Below are positions 6,829-16,200 of a DNA stretch of 21,959 bases, in pieces. The stretch lies in IMG/VR virus record IMGVR_UViG_3300046007_008395, positions 1 through 21,959 of that record, one strand, 5' to 3'. A model generated the notes under the pieces. The model was not told the DNA's origin and ran no database searches. It was given only the letters and a program-made list of their open reading frames with translations. The position numbers and the translations under genes are program-made. The stretch is from a virus. The stretch's first letter is position 1. Each line of letters opens with the position of its first letter.

Positions 6829-8043
6829 ATGGCCATTACCGGCGTAGACATGCAGTTGAAAGTCAAGAAGCAATCCGCGCTGGGGACAATCGCCAGCGGC
6901 GGCAGCGGCCAGTTGTTGCGCCGCGTGCAATCCACCCTGAATTTCAAAAAGGACGCCTACCAGTCGAACGAGATCCGCAGCGATTACCAAGTCCAAGATT
7001 TCCGCCACGGCGCGCGTAAGGTAGAGGGCTCAATTTCGGGCGAAATCTCGGCGGGCACCTATTCGTTGCTGATCCAGTCGGCAATGCGGCGCGATTTTGC
7101 TGCCGTCACCGCGATTACCGGCCTCTCGGTCACCATCGCAGGTTCAGGTCCCACTTACACAATCACCCGCGCCTCTGGCGACTTCTTGGCCGGCAACATC
7201 AAGGCAGGGCACGTTGTTCGCTTGAGCGTCGGCACATTGAATGCGGCCAACATCAACAAAAACCTGCTCGTGATCAGCGTCACGGCAACAGTGTTGACCG
7301 TTGTGGTGCTCAACGGTGTGGCAATGGTCGCAGAAGGCCCAATCGCCTCCACCACCGTCACGGTGCAGGGCAAGGTGACATTCTGCCCGCAGACGGCGCA
7401 CACCAACGACTTCTACACCTTTGAGCACTGGTATCCAACGCTCTCGCCAACGGCGTCTGAGTCGTATTGGGATTGCAAAGTCGGCGGCTTTAACATCAGC
7501 CTGCCACCAACAGGCATTGCCACGATCGAGTTTCCAATCATGGGCCTCGATATGCTGGCCGCTACATCTGAGGCGCTCACGTCACCAACAGCGGCCACCT
7601 CGACGGGTGTGCTCGCCGCGGTCAATGGCGTGCTACGCAATGCTGCGGGTGCATTGGCCAACGTCACTGGTTTGACCATCAACGTGACGAACAACAACAG
7701 CATGGCAGGGCCGGTGGTTGGTCTCAACAAGTACGTTGATATTGTCAACGGACGCCACATGGTCACCGGCCAGCTCACGGCCATTTTTGATAGCGTCACC
7801 CTGCGTGATGCCTTTATCAACGAGACCGAATTGGCGCTGTACGCTGCCTTCACGGCAGACAACACCGCCGCCGCCAGCTTTATCGCCATCACCATCGATC
7901 GCCTGAAGTTGGGCGCGGCCGACCGTGATGACAGCGAAGGTGTCAAGACCGTCACGCTGCCGTTCACTGCCTTGCTGAACAGCCCAGGCACCACCAGCAC
8001 AGACGTCACGACGCTCCGCGTGCAAGACAGCGCAGCGCCGTAA
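6829..8043 (+). CDS. Major tail tube protein (404 aa)
   Basis: Start chosen at ATG 6829, since AGGAG (6818-6822) is six bases before it. The ATG at 6823 directly abuts that site and is too close. The protein forms the stacked rings of the non-contractile tail tube. Family features are the opening MAITGVDMQLKVKKQ, an early KVEGSISGEISAGTYSLLIQ segment, and late strands such as DRDDSEGVKTVTLPF that end the fold in phage tail-tube proteins. Residues about 95-180 (ITGLSVTIAG to VTVQGKV) look like an inserted beta domain. Two hairpins flank the gene. No sheath gene follows, which is why a siphovirus tail is inferred. Confidence 0.85.
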   Translation: MAITGVDMQLKVKKQSALGTIASGGSGQLLRRVQSTLNFKKDAYQSNEIRSDYQVQDFRHGARKVEGSISGEISAGTYSLLIQSAMRRDFAAVTAITGLSVTIAGSGPTYTITRASGDFLAGNIKAGHVVRLSVGTLNAANINKNLLVISVTATVLTVVVLNGVAMVAEGPIASTTVTVQGKVTFCPQTAHTNDFYTFEHWYPTLSPTASESYWDCKVGGFNISLPPTGIATIEFPIMGLDMLAATSEALTSPTAATSTGVLAAVNGVLRNAAGALANVTGLTINVTNNNSMAGPVVGLNKYVDIVNGRHMVTGQLTAIFDSVTLRDAFINETELALYAAFTADNTAAASFIAITIDRLKLGAADRDDSEGVKTVTLPFTALLNSPGTTSTDVTTLRVQDSAAP

Positions 8044-8088
8044 ACCTTTTCGGGCATTTGCCGCGCATTTGCCTGCAACCCCAGCACG

Positions 8089-8133
8089 CCGCCGCTGACT
8101 GCCCATTGTGTCTCCGCACAACGCAGTCGGCGG
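8089..8133 (+). other. Long stem-loop between tail-tube and chaperone genes
   Basis: CCGCC (8089-8093) pairs with GGCGG (8129-8133), GACTGC (8097-8102) with GCAGTC (8123-8128), and TTGTG (8106-8110) with CACAA (8117-8121), closing a six-base loop. That gives 16 base pairs with small bulges. No T-run follows. It sits in the 123-base gap after the tail-tube stop and may stabilise the tube message or reduce downstream expression. Confidence 0.65.
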
Positions 8134-8166
8134 GTCGGGCGGCATTACTGAAAGACGGAGACAACA

Positions 8167-8556
8167 ATGGATCTCGATTTAGGCACCTATGACCCGCGCG
8201 ATTTGAACAACAAAGGCGCGTGGATCGACATCAAAAAAGCCGGTGAAGAGACCGGCATCACCATTCAAGTCGTTGGCTTGTATAGCGACGTGGTGCAAGC
8301 CCACCAGCGCAAAAAGTTTGCCGAAATGCAGCGCGAGAAAAAGCGCGGCAAAGAATTCAGCCTCACGCTCGATGAGCTTGAAGAGCGCACCGCCGAATTC
8401 TGCGCCATGTGCACGCTGGACTGGAAAGGTGTGAAGGTCAAGGGCGAGGTGGTCAAGTTCGACGCCAAGCTGGCCTTGGCGCTCTACAAAAAGCACCCGT
8501 GGATTACCAGCCAGCTCAACACGGCCATTGCCGAGGAAGCTAATTTTTTGGGCTGA
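8167..8556 (+). CDS. Tail assembly chaperone, gpG-like (129 aa)
   Basis: ATG at 8167 has a ribosome site (CGGAGAC, 8156-8162). The protein is charged and mostly helical, with DIKKAGEETGITIQVVGLYSD near the start. A central basic-acidic helix (HQRKKFAEMQREKKRGKEF) is followed by EERTAEFCAMCTLDWKGV and a C-terminal helix (LALALYKKHPWITSQLNTAIAEE). It sits between the tail tube and tape measure genes, as lambda G does. G-type chaperones hold the tape measure during tail assembly. The last codons contain a T TTT TTG slippery sequence that would allow a fraction of ribosomes to continue into the next frame. The family call rests on position, size and the frameshift. Confidence 0.85.
   Translation: MDLDLGTYDPRDLNNKGAWIDIKKAGEETGITIQVVGLYSDVVQAHQRKKFAEMQREKKRGKEFSLTLDELEERTAEFCAMCTLDWKGVKVKGEVVKFDAKLALALYKKHPWITSQLNTAIAEEANFLG
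8533..8550 (+). promoter_or_regulatory. Predicted -1 ribosomal frameshift site (T TTT TTG)
   Basis: In the G frame the codons read GCT AAT TTT TTG GGC TGA. The heptamer T-TTT-TTG occupies 8544-8550 and matches the X XXY YYZ rule. Slipping back one base puts ribosomes into a frame that is open to 8948 and encodes a conserved-looking chaperone T domain. A GAGGAA (8533-8538), five bases upstream, could act as an internal Shine-Dalgarno stimulator. I see no convincing close downstream pseudoknot. Confidence 0.85.
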
Positions 8557-8948
8557 GTCTGAGGCCGCTGTTTGACTACGCTCGCGCCGATTTCAAACTT
8601 AACCGGCGTGAGCCGGACGGCCACACCAAACGCCATCACCTCGAAAGTGCGGCGCAGCAGGGTAGCGCAGCGGCAATCATCGAGCTGGATGAGCAGCCTG
8701 ATCTGCCCTACCACCTCACCTATCTGTGGGGCTGGTTTGGCGAGTTGGCGGGGCGGCGGCAAAGCAACGGCATGGATGTCTCGCCGATTGCCTGGCGCGA
8801 GATTGAAGCGTGGGCAAGCCTCACCGGCCGCAGCTTAAAGCCGTGGGAGGTGCAGGCATTGGTCAAGCTCGATGATCTCTTGCTGAATGACCACCACGAA
8901 GCGCAAGCCGCAAAGCAAAAACCGCAGATTCACATTGCGAGGCACTAA
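8550..8948 (+). CDS. Tail assembly chaperone gpT-like domain, made as a G-T fusion by -1 frameshift
   Basis: This frame has a stop at 8541-8543, no good start codon of its own, and continues open to the TAA at 8946-8948. Read from the slip at 8550, it extends the chaperone to a 260-residue product (8167-8550 joined to 8550-8948). The sequence contains LPYHLTYLWGWFGELAGRRQ, then SPIAWREIEAWASLTGR and LKPWEVQALVKLDDLLL. The Tyr-Leu-Trp...Glu-Ile-Glu-Ala-Trp...Pro-Trp-Glu pattern is one I recognise from phage tail-chaperone T-type proteins. In lambda the longer G-T form recruits the tail-tube subunits to the tape measure. A TTG at 8745 would give only the last 67 residues and cuts the domain, so it is not used as a start. 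Confidence 0.85.
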   Translation, partial: GLSLRPLFDYARADFKLNRREPDGHTKRHHLESAAQQGSAAAIIELDEQPDLPYHLTYLWGWFGELAGRRQSNGMDVSPIAWREIEAWASLTGRSLKPWEVQALVKLDDLLLNDHHEAQAAKQKPQIHIARH

Positions 8949-9686
8949 GTGATTGTCATCAAAGTTCAAAGCAACATGAAAGAGCTGATGGCGCTGCACA
9001 ACGCCGATCAAAAGCATCTTCGATTGTCCGCCGCTATTGCTTTGACCAAAACGGCAAAGTCGGCACAGCAAGAGCTTCGCAGCGAAATGCAAAAGGCATT
9101 TGATCGGCCCACGCCCTACGCACTCAACAGCACCTATGTGCGCACTGCCAATGTCAATCGCCTTGAGGCCGAGGTTGGCATCAAAGATGAAGCCATCAAG
9201 GGCACACCAGCCATCAACTTTCTGGGACCGCAGATCGGCGGCGGCGAGCGTCGGCTCAAGCGGTTTGAAAAGGCGCTGCAGGCGTACTCGTTGCTGCCGC
9301 AGGGGATGTACGCCGTGCCGGGTAGTGCAGCGAAGCTAGACGGCTTCGGCAACATGGCGCGCGGCCAGATTATGCAGATTTTAAGCGCGCTGAAAGCCGC
9401 TGAACGGTACTCGGGCTATTCGGCAAACCGCACTCGCGCGTCAGCTAAACGCAAAAAGAATCAGCCGCAGTTTTTTGTCGGGCGACCGGGTGGCAATCGG
9501 TTACCGCTTGGCATTTGGCAGGTGTTTCGTTTTGGGCATGGCAGCGCAGTGAAGCCAGTCGTGATTTACACCAGCCGCGCCACTTACAAGGCGCGGTTTG
9601 ACTTTCAAGCCATTGTCGAACGGGTCGCCACCAGCGAGTTTGACAAGTTCTTTGTTGAGCAACTGCAATCAAGGGTGTCAATCTAA
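8949..9686 (+). CDS. Minor tail protein, gpZ-like (245 aa)
   Basis: GTG at 8949 follows the previous TAA immediately, with GCGAGGC (8937-8943) as ribosome site. Residues 10-55 are helical (LRLSAAIALTKTAKSAQQELRSEMQKAF), followed by DRPTPYALNSTYVRTA. This opening is typical of a family of minor tail proteins resembling lambda gpZ. The middle is basic (GGGERRLKRFEKAL, then ASAKRKKNQPQFFV), and the end is a compact alpha/beta segment. gpZ acts late in tail completion at the head-proximal end. Here the gene sits between the chaperone and tape measure, not before the tube gene as in lambda, so the exact role is uncertain. Its TAA overlaps the next ATG by one base. Confidence 0.6.
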   Translation: MIVIKVQSNMKELMALHNADQKHLRLSAAIALTKTAKSAQQELRSEMQKAFDRPTPYALNSTYVRTANVNRLEAEVGIKDEAIKGTPAINFLGPQIGGGERRLKRFEKALQAYSLLPQGMYAVPGSAAKLDGFGNMARGQIMQILSALKAAERYSGYSANRTRASAKRKKNQPQFFVGRPGGNRLPLGIWQVFRFGHGSAVKPVVIYTSRATYKARFDFQAIVERVATSEFDKFFVEQLQSRVSI

Positions 9687-12600
9687 TGGCAATCCGCGAA
9701 TCCAAAACCATCCTGACTGCCGAAGACCGCACCGGCGGTGCCTTTGCGTCGATGCAGCGGAGTCTGCAAACGACCATGGGCCAGTTTGAACGCTGGCAAG
9801 GCTTGATGGCCGGCATCGCCGGTGGTGGAGCGGTGGGCGCATTTGGTCTGATGATCAAAAACGCGCTGGACACCGGCGAAGCCCTCAACAAGATGTCTCA
9901 AAAGACCGGCATCGCTGTCGAGCAACTATCTGAGCTTTCCTACGCGGCCAAGCTGGCCGACGTCTCAAACGAGACACTTGGCAAAGGCATCAAGGCGCTC
10001 TCTGAGAGCCTTGTCGCGGCCAACGACCCCACGTCGAAACAAGCCAAGCTATTCAAGGAGCTGGGTGTCAACATCAAGGGCGACACGCTCAGTGCGCTCG
10101 AGCAGCTCGCCAAGCAATACCAGTCGCTGCCGGATGGTGCGACCAAGGCCGCACTCTCAACTGAGCTGTTCAAAAAGGCCGGTCAGGATCTGATTCCGTT
10201 TCTCAATCAAGGGGCAGACGGCATTGCCAAGCTGCGCGGTGAAGCGCGGGCGCTTGGGTTGACCATGACCAGCGAAACCGCCAAAGCCGCTGAGACATTT
10301 AACGACAATCTCAAGACTCTGCAAGCCTCAACGGGCAAGCTCGGCATTTCGTTGGTTAACGATCTTGCGCCCGGCCTGGTTAAAGCCAGCGACGCCATGA
10401 AAGAAGCGCTCATCGAATCCGGCAAGCTAAAAGCCGCATGGGTTGGGCTGGGGGCTGTCGGTGCGTTCTTGTTCACCGACGACATGCTGAGCAGTCAGCA
10501 AAAGATCAATAAGGAAATCGCAACGCTGCAAGGCCGTTTGAGTGATCTGAATAGCGAAAAAGTGCAGGGCGGCTCATGGCTCAGCATCATTGCCAACGCT
10601 GGTGAACAGGGCGCAATGTCATCGCTCGACAATCAGATCAAGCTGGTGACAGACCGGCTGGCTGGCTTGCAATCCCAGCTAGACAAACTTAACAAGGCTG
10701 ATGCGGGCGCGACCGCAAAAGCCGCAGCAGATGCAAAAGCCGCCGCAGAGGGCAAAGCAAAAGAAGACGCGCTCAAAAAGCTGCTCGCCGACCAAAAGGC
10801 CGCCGCCGACGAAAATGCCAAGCACAACGAGCGCATGCGCCAGCTCGACATCAAGGGCTGGGTGGCGTATGCCGACCAAGTTTTTGCCGAGGCCGACGAA
10901 CTCAACAAATCGCTGGCTGAGGTCGCGGACGCCTACTGGAAAGGCGAGGAAAAAGCCAAAGAGACCGACATCAAAGGCTGGGTTGCCTACATCGAGGCAA
11001 TGGAAAAAGAGTACGAAGAGGGCCTCAAAGCCATCGGCGACAAACAGCCCTCATTTTTCCAAGCGCAGCAAAAGGAGTGGGAGGGCTATCTTGGCCGCAT
11101 CGAGTCAGGCTTCAGCGACATCTGGACCAAGCTCATCGACCGCAGCCTGTCTAGCTGGAAGCAATTCACCAGCTCGCTGCGCGATATGTTCAAGCGCACC
11201 GTGTCGGATTTCATTTACCAGGCGTTTGCCAAGCCGATCGTGCTACAGCTGGTCGCCACAGCGGCGGGCGGCTTGGGCATCAGCGGGTTGGCAAGTGCCG
11301 CCACGGGTGCGGCGGGGGCGGCATCAGGGGCCTCGTCGCTGTTGGGCCTGGGCAGCCTGGGCAGCATGTTTGGTAGCGTCGGTGCGGGTGCAACCTTCGG
11401 CAGCTCAGTCGGCATTGGCGGCACGCTTGCAAATCTCGGCGCGGGCGGCGGTTCGTTCGGTTTTCAGGCCGGCTCGGTCATGGGTGCAGCCGGTCCGTAT
11501 GTGGCCGCCGCGCTCGCCGCCTATCAGGCCTACAACGCGTTCCGCGACAAAGGCGAAAACCCCAAGTACCGCCTTGGCTTCGGCTCAGCCGCGCAGGGAT
11601 ACGCCAGCGACTCCATCTTTGGCATGCAGGGTTTTCAGTATGCCCAAGGCAATGACGCCGCCAACCAAGGCTTCCGCAACTTTCAGCGCGGCTTGGGGGG
11701 GCTGGATACACAAATCGGCGGGCTGCTCACGCCCGCGCAGATCGCCGCCGCCGCTGGCCGCTTGAATGGCGTCACCGGCCGTGAGTTTTCCTTCCCGAAG
11801 GGCGACCCGACCGCCAGCGAGCAACTCTCCAAAGAGTTTCTGCAAATAAAGTATTCAGCCGTCTTTGCCGACCTGAACAGCGGCATCTCAGATGCCATCA
11901 AGAATTTCGCGGGTAACTCCGAGGAGCTTATCAAATACATCGGCGAGCAAGTCGGTGCATACACCGCGCTCAACGCCGCCATCGCCAGCATCACCGCGCA
12001 GATGGATGGTTTGTCCGGTAACAGCATGGCGCAGTTCACCAAGCAGCTCACGCAGCTTGCCGATTCGGTCGATCAAGCCAAAGCTGCGTACACCTCCGCC
12101 ATGGCCGCGAACGACCCCGCCGAGCAAGTCAAAGCGCAGAACACTTTGCTGGCCGCGATTCAAAACCGCTACAACGTCGAGTCGCAGCTAGTTGCCACGC
12201 TCACCGCACAGATCGACAGCGTGCGTCAGTCGCGGTATCAGGCGTCTGAGGCGATGGAGGCCAGGTATCGCACGCTCGGGATCGACCCCAACCGCAGCCG
12301 TTTCACCAGCGGCGATAACAGCTACGCCTACGCCGAAAGCCTCAAGGCCGGTATCAAGGATCGCACTGCAGACCCACAGCGCCGCTTGGGGCTGATCGAT
12401 CAATACCTCACCGCCGTCGACGATTGGATCAAAGAAAACACCGAGATAAGAAAACAAGGTGCCGACCAGTGGCGTGCCATTGTCGAGAAAAACAAAGTCG
12501 CCTTAAACGAGCAACTTTCGCTACAGCAAACGCAACTTGACGGTCTCAAGCGTATGCGTGACTTTGCCGAGAGTGTAAAGCAAACGATCGATGGCATCCG

Positions 12601-13291
12601 CACTTCGGGCGAATCCCCGCTGAGCATCGGTGAACGCTACCAGCTCGCCACAAACCAGCTTCAAGAGCTTTCCACCCGCTACGAAAACGCCAGCGGCGAC
12701 ACGCGCATCAAATACGGCCAGCAGCTTGTGGCCGGCGCACAGTCACGCTTCCAGCTTGGCGCCAGCATGTACGACCGCAGCTCAGATCAGTATGTCAGCG
12801 AGTACAACGAAATGCTGCGCATTCTGAACAGAGTGCAAAACGATTCGTTTGATCTGTCCGCAGCCATACCGAGCGTGGAAGCGAGCATCCAGATCACGAA
12901 CGCGTCGCTGGCCGAACAAGCCACCATCTTGTCGAGCATCGACACCATCATGGCCGAACAGCTCAAGGTCTACAACGACACCTACAAGATGACGCTCGAC
13001 TTTGCGTCGAAGTATCAGACCGAGATTTTTGACAAGCTCGAAAACACCGCCACCGAGCAGCTCAGCGAAGTGCAGCAAACGCGCATGACGATGACCGAAA
13101 TGCGTACTCTGTTGCAAGAAATCCGCGATGGCTTGCGTGCTGCGCTGCCACCGGTAGAGGAAACGCCAACAAACGACAATGCACCGACAACGGTCAATTT
13201 CAACCTCGATAGCCGCGTGCTCGCAACGAGTTTCATGAACTTCGTACGTGACAACCGCCGCGACATCGACATCATCTTGAGTCAAGTGTAA
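9686..13291 (+). CDS. Tail tape measure protein (1201 aa)
   Basis: Sets tail length by spanning the inside of the tube during assembly. ATG at 9686 overlaps the previous TAA by one base. Residues 1-240 carry the phage tape-measure N-terminal domain (TGEALNKMSQKTGIAVEQLSELSY). Residues about 265-480 are long, charged and coiled-coil-like, including an eight-residue repeat DIKGWVAY at 388-395 and 428-435. Residues about 480-520 resemble the lambda gpH C-terminal region (FSDIWTKLIDRSLSSWKQF, then FKRTVSDFIYQAFAKPI). Residues about 520-610 are Gly/Ala-rich and hydrophobic, a candidate membrane-insertion segment for DNA entry. The rest is mainly helical. At a rule-of-thumb 1.5 angstroms per residue the tail would be about 180 nm. 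The final stop overlaps the next ATG by one base. Confidence 0.93.
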   Translation: MAIRESKTILTAEDRTGGAFASMQRSLQTTMGQFERWQGLMAGIAGGGAVGAFGLMIKNALDTGEALNKMSQKTGIAVEQLSELSYAAKLADVSNETLGKGIKALSESLVAANDPTSKQAKLFKELGVNIKGDTLSALEQLAKQYQSLPDGATKAALSTELFKKAGQDLIPFLNQGADGIAKLRGEARALGLTMTSETAKAAETFNDNLKTLQASTGKLGISLVNDLAPGLVKASDAMKEALIESGKLKAAWVGLGAVGAFLFTDDMLSSQQKINKEIATLQGRLSDLNSEKVQGGSWLSIIANAGEQGAMSSLDNQIKLVTDRLAGLQSQLDKLNKADAGATAKAAADAKAAAEGKAKEDALKKLLADQKAAADENAKHNERMRQLDIKGWVAYADQVFAEADELNKSLAEVADAYWKGEEKAKETDIKGWVAYIEAMEKEYEEGLKAIGDKQPSFFQAQQKEWEGYLGRIESGFSDIWTKLIDRSLSSWKQFTSSLRDMFKRTVSDFIYQAFAKPIVLQLVATAAGGLGISGLASAATGAAGAASGASSLLGLGSLGSMFGSVGAGATFGSSVGIGGTLANLGAGGGSFGFQAGSVMGAAGPYVAAALAAYQAYNAFRDKGENPKYRLGFGSAAQGYASDSIFGMQGFQYAQGNDAANQGFRNFQRGLGGLDTQIGGLLTPAQIAAAAGRLNGVTGREFSFPKGDPTASEQLSKEFLQIKYSAVFADLNSGISDAIKNFAGNSEELIKYIGEQVGAYTALNAAIASITAQMDGLSGNSMAQFTKQLTQLADSVDQAKAAYTSAMAANDPAEQVKAQNTLLAAIQNRYNVESQLVATLTAQIDSVRQSRYQASEAMEARYRTLGIDPNRSRFTSGDNSYAYAESLKAGIKDRTADPQRRLGLIDQYLTAVDDWIKENTEIRKQGADQWRAIVEKNKVALNEQLSLQQTQLDGLKRMRDFAESVKQTIDGIRTSGESPLSIGERYQLATNQLQELSTRYENASGDTRIKYGQQLVAGAQSRFQLGASMYDRSSDQYVSEYNEMLRILNRVQNDSFDLSAAIPSVEASIQITNASLAEQATILSSIDTIMAEQLKVYNDTYKMTLDFASKYQTEIFDKLENTATEQLSEVQQTRMTMTEMRTLLQEIRDGLRAALPPVEETPTNDNAPTTVNFNLDSRVLATSFMNFVRDNRRDIDIILSQV

Positions 13292-16200
13292 TGGCTGGCA
13301 TTGTTCAAGACCCTACCACCGGCGGCCAAGAAAACCGGCGCGTCAATGCCTTTTTGCGCGGCCCGATTGTGGCTGGGCAAACCGCACCGCGTTACAACCT
13401 CGCCGTCGAAGCAGAGGTGCGCAATGGTGTGCTACATCAGGCCGTGCTCAATACGCTGCCAAGCCCGCGCGATTCACTGGCAAACGATTTTGGCGTGCAG
13501 ACGTCTGGTGGGTTTGATGCCACGATTATGGCCACAGATTTGCTGCCCGACACCTACAGCGCAGATGGCCATTGGGATGGCTATTCGCTTGTCTCGCTCT
13601 ACGGCGAAAACCCGTCGTCGTTTACGCGCAATTTGCCGATCCCGGTGCCGGATCACGAAGGCGTATATCGGTGGACACTGCCGGATGAATTCGCACCGGC
13701 AGCGGGCTGCCGAAGGATCGAAAACCTCATCAACCGCATCGCAGGCGCGAACACGATCACGCTGGCGGGCGTCACGTTGTCCGGGGCGACCCTAAGCAGC
13801 ACGCCTGACGCGGACGGATTTTACACACTGACGCGCACCAGTGCTGCTCTGAATTGGGCAAATCTCACGTTTGAGTCATTAAACATTGGCTACTCGATGG
13901 CAGACAGGCAATTCACGCCGTCGGTTGAGGTAAAGCGTGTTTCGGTCGATACCCTGTTTACAGTGCTGGCGTCGGACGTAACCACCACAACAAAATCGTC
14001 ACCGTTATACACGGCTGTCGCTGACGCCAAGCTCTATGCGGCCACACTTTCCGGTTTTGCCAACACTGGCTTTATAGGCGCGATCGGCATCGGTCTGTCG
14101 AACAACGGAGACGCGATTAAAATTCGCTTCCCGCAATGCGAAGACGTGACCGGCGCAAGCGTCAAGGGGCCGTCCCAACGTGTGTCTGTTGGCGCGGTCA
14201 GCGCGTGGCCGTTTCACGGTTTCGGCAAGGACGGCATCGTATGGAGTCGCGCATTCAATGCCAACACAGTGAATGCCACAACCGGCGTGGTCACGGTGGC
14301 GACGCCCACTCAGCAACGACAGGCATGGTTCTACCTGCCTGGGCGAACAGGCAACACGCTCAGCACGCCAAGTGCCGCGGCCAATCAAATCGCGGGTGAT
14401 CTCGTCATCATTGCGCAGATCGTCGTGCCGGCGGTTGCGGCGGTCAGCACCATTCTCGAAGGCTCGTATGCAGGCGCTTCGACAAACACCAATTTTCTTT
14501 TTCAGTACGCGGCGGGGCCGCTACGCTACTATTGGGCGGTCGGCAGCTCGCTGTTTTCAGTAGACAGTGCCGACCTGTCCGCATCGGTGCCGCCTGGCTC
14601 GCTGGTGGTTGTCCGCCTAAAGCACACCGTCAACAGTGCCGGCAATCGCATCGTCGAGTTTGCGTGGTCTTACGACGAAATCAATTGGACGGTGCTCACT
14701 ACATCGACCAGTGCCACCGGCGTCGGCAATCGCAACGTCGGCGCAAACACTTGGTACATCGGCGCATGGCAAGGCCTCAACGATCCCTACGCTGGCCGCA
14801 TTTTGCAGGTGAAAGTCTTCAACGGCTTCGCCGCCACCACGCCGGCGGTGTGGGCGGATGCAGGGCGATTTGCCGTCGGTGCCAGCACCGCCGTCATGTC
14901 CACCGGCGAAACGTGGACGGTCAACACCAGCGGCGCGGGCAACGTCGCCCGAATCGCCGAAGCCTTCACCGACGCCACACAGCGGCCATCACGTCATGAT
15001 CCAGCTGAGGCGCAGCTCAACACCACCGCACTCGGCTCGTGGGGCGGCACGGCAGCGGTCACCAGCGGTGCCGTTGACGCCGCCGGCACCGCCGCCGCCT
15101 TCACCGTTGCCGATGCTGATGCGGCCAGCCTGCTTTCTCGCGATCTGGCGTTGACAGTCGCCAACGACGCACTCACGCACTCGGTGCTCTGGCCAGTCAA
15201 AAAAGACGCCACACCGCGCGCCACCCGCGCCATCGGCTGGCTGGTGGCATACAGCGGCGGCACCGGTATCAGCAACAACGTGTTTTTCGATACCAGCACG
15301 GGCGAGATCGCCGTGACGGGTGCGGGCGGCGCCACGGCCACCGTCGATGGCGACACATTGCAGGATTGGTGGCTGGTGCGTATTTCGCACGCAAACAACA
15401 ATCTCGGTAACACCACTTGGACGCTCACCTTCTACCCAGCCGCCGGCACCACCTTGGCCACCACCGCCACCGCCACCACCGGCAGCGCGATCGTGATGGA
15501 GCCAACCATCGTCAAATCCGCCCGGGTCTCGTCGTACAACACCCGCAGCGGCGGCACGCGCAACGAAGCCGCGCTGCAGTTTGCCGCATCGGTGGTCAAT
15601 GACCCCGAGGGCATGGTCTACCTCGAGGCGCAGCTTGACGCCATCCCTGCGGCTGACGTGGTGCTCATCGGCGACAGCGGATCCACCCGGGCGTTGGCGA
15701 TGGTGCCGCAGTCCGCTAATAAGAAGTTCGGCACGCGCGATGGCACCAATACCGTCAATGCCACCAGCGCCCGCGACACAGCCCGCAACCGGCTGGCCGT
15801 GGCATGGTCTGGCGCGGTGCAGGATCTGTGCGTCAATGGCACCATCGAGACCGCTGCCGGCGCGTATGACGGGGCATTCTCGCCTACGCTTTTAAACATC
15901 GGCGCAGCCAATACCAGTGGCAGCGCACCATCTGGCTCGATCGGCCCCATCAAGTGGGCCAAAAAACGCCCACCCACCAGCTACCTCACCAGTTGCAACG
16001 CCGCCCGCGATCTTTTCTCACGCGGTGATTTCGACACCATCCGCGATAACAGCAAAGGCACGACATGGGAGCTTGAGATTCTTTCGCAGCTCACGCGTGC
16101 CAACGGCGCTTCGATCGAGCTGACTGACGTGCGCCGCGCCGTGGCCAAGCGCATCTCGGTCACGAAAAACAAACTCTCGCTGAGTTTTGCCGACATCGAT

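Noticed and set aside
8603-8616. CCGGC-GTGA-GCCGG hairpin as the frameshift stimulator
   Set aside because: It starts about 53 bases past the slippery site, far beyond the usual 5-9 base spacing, so a direct role is unlikely.
8572-8838. Plus-strand frame of 88 codons after the chaperone
   Set aside because: Its translation is Ser/Arg-rich and lacks conserved character. The frame reached by -1 slippage carries the recognisable T domain over the same bases.
10701-11765. 354-codon alternative frame inside the tape measure
   Set aside because: Ser/Arg/Pro-rich shadow of the tape-measure coding frame, with no ribosome site or recognisable domain.
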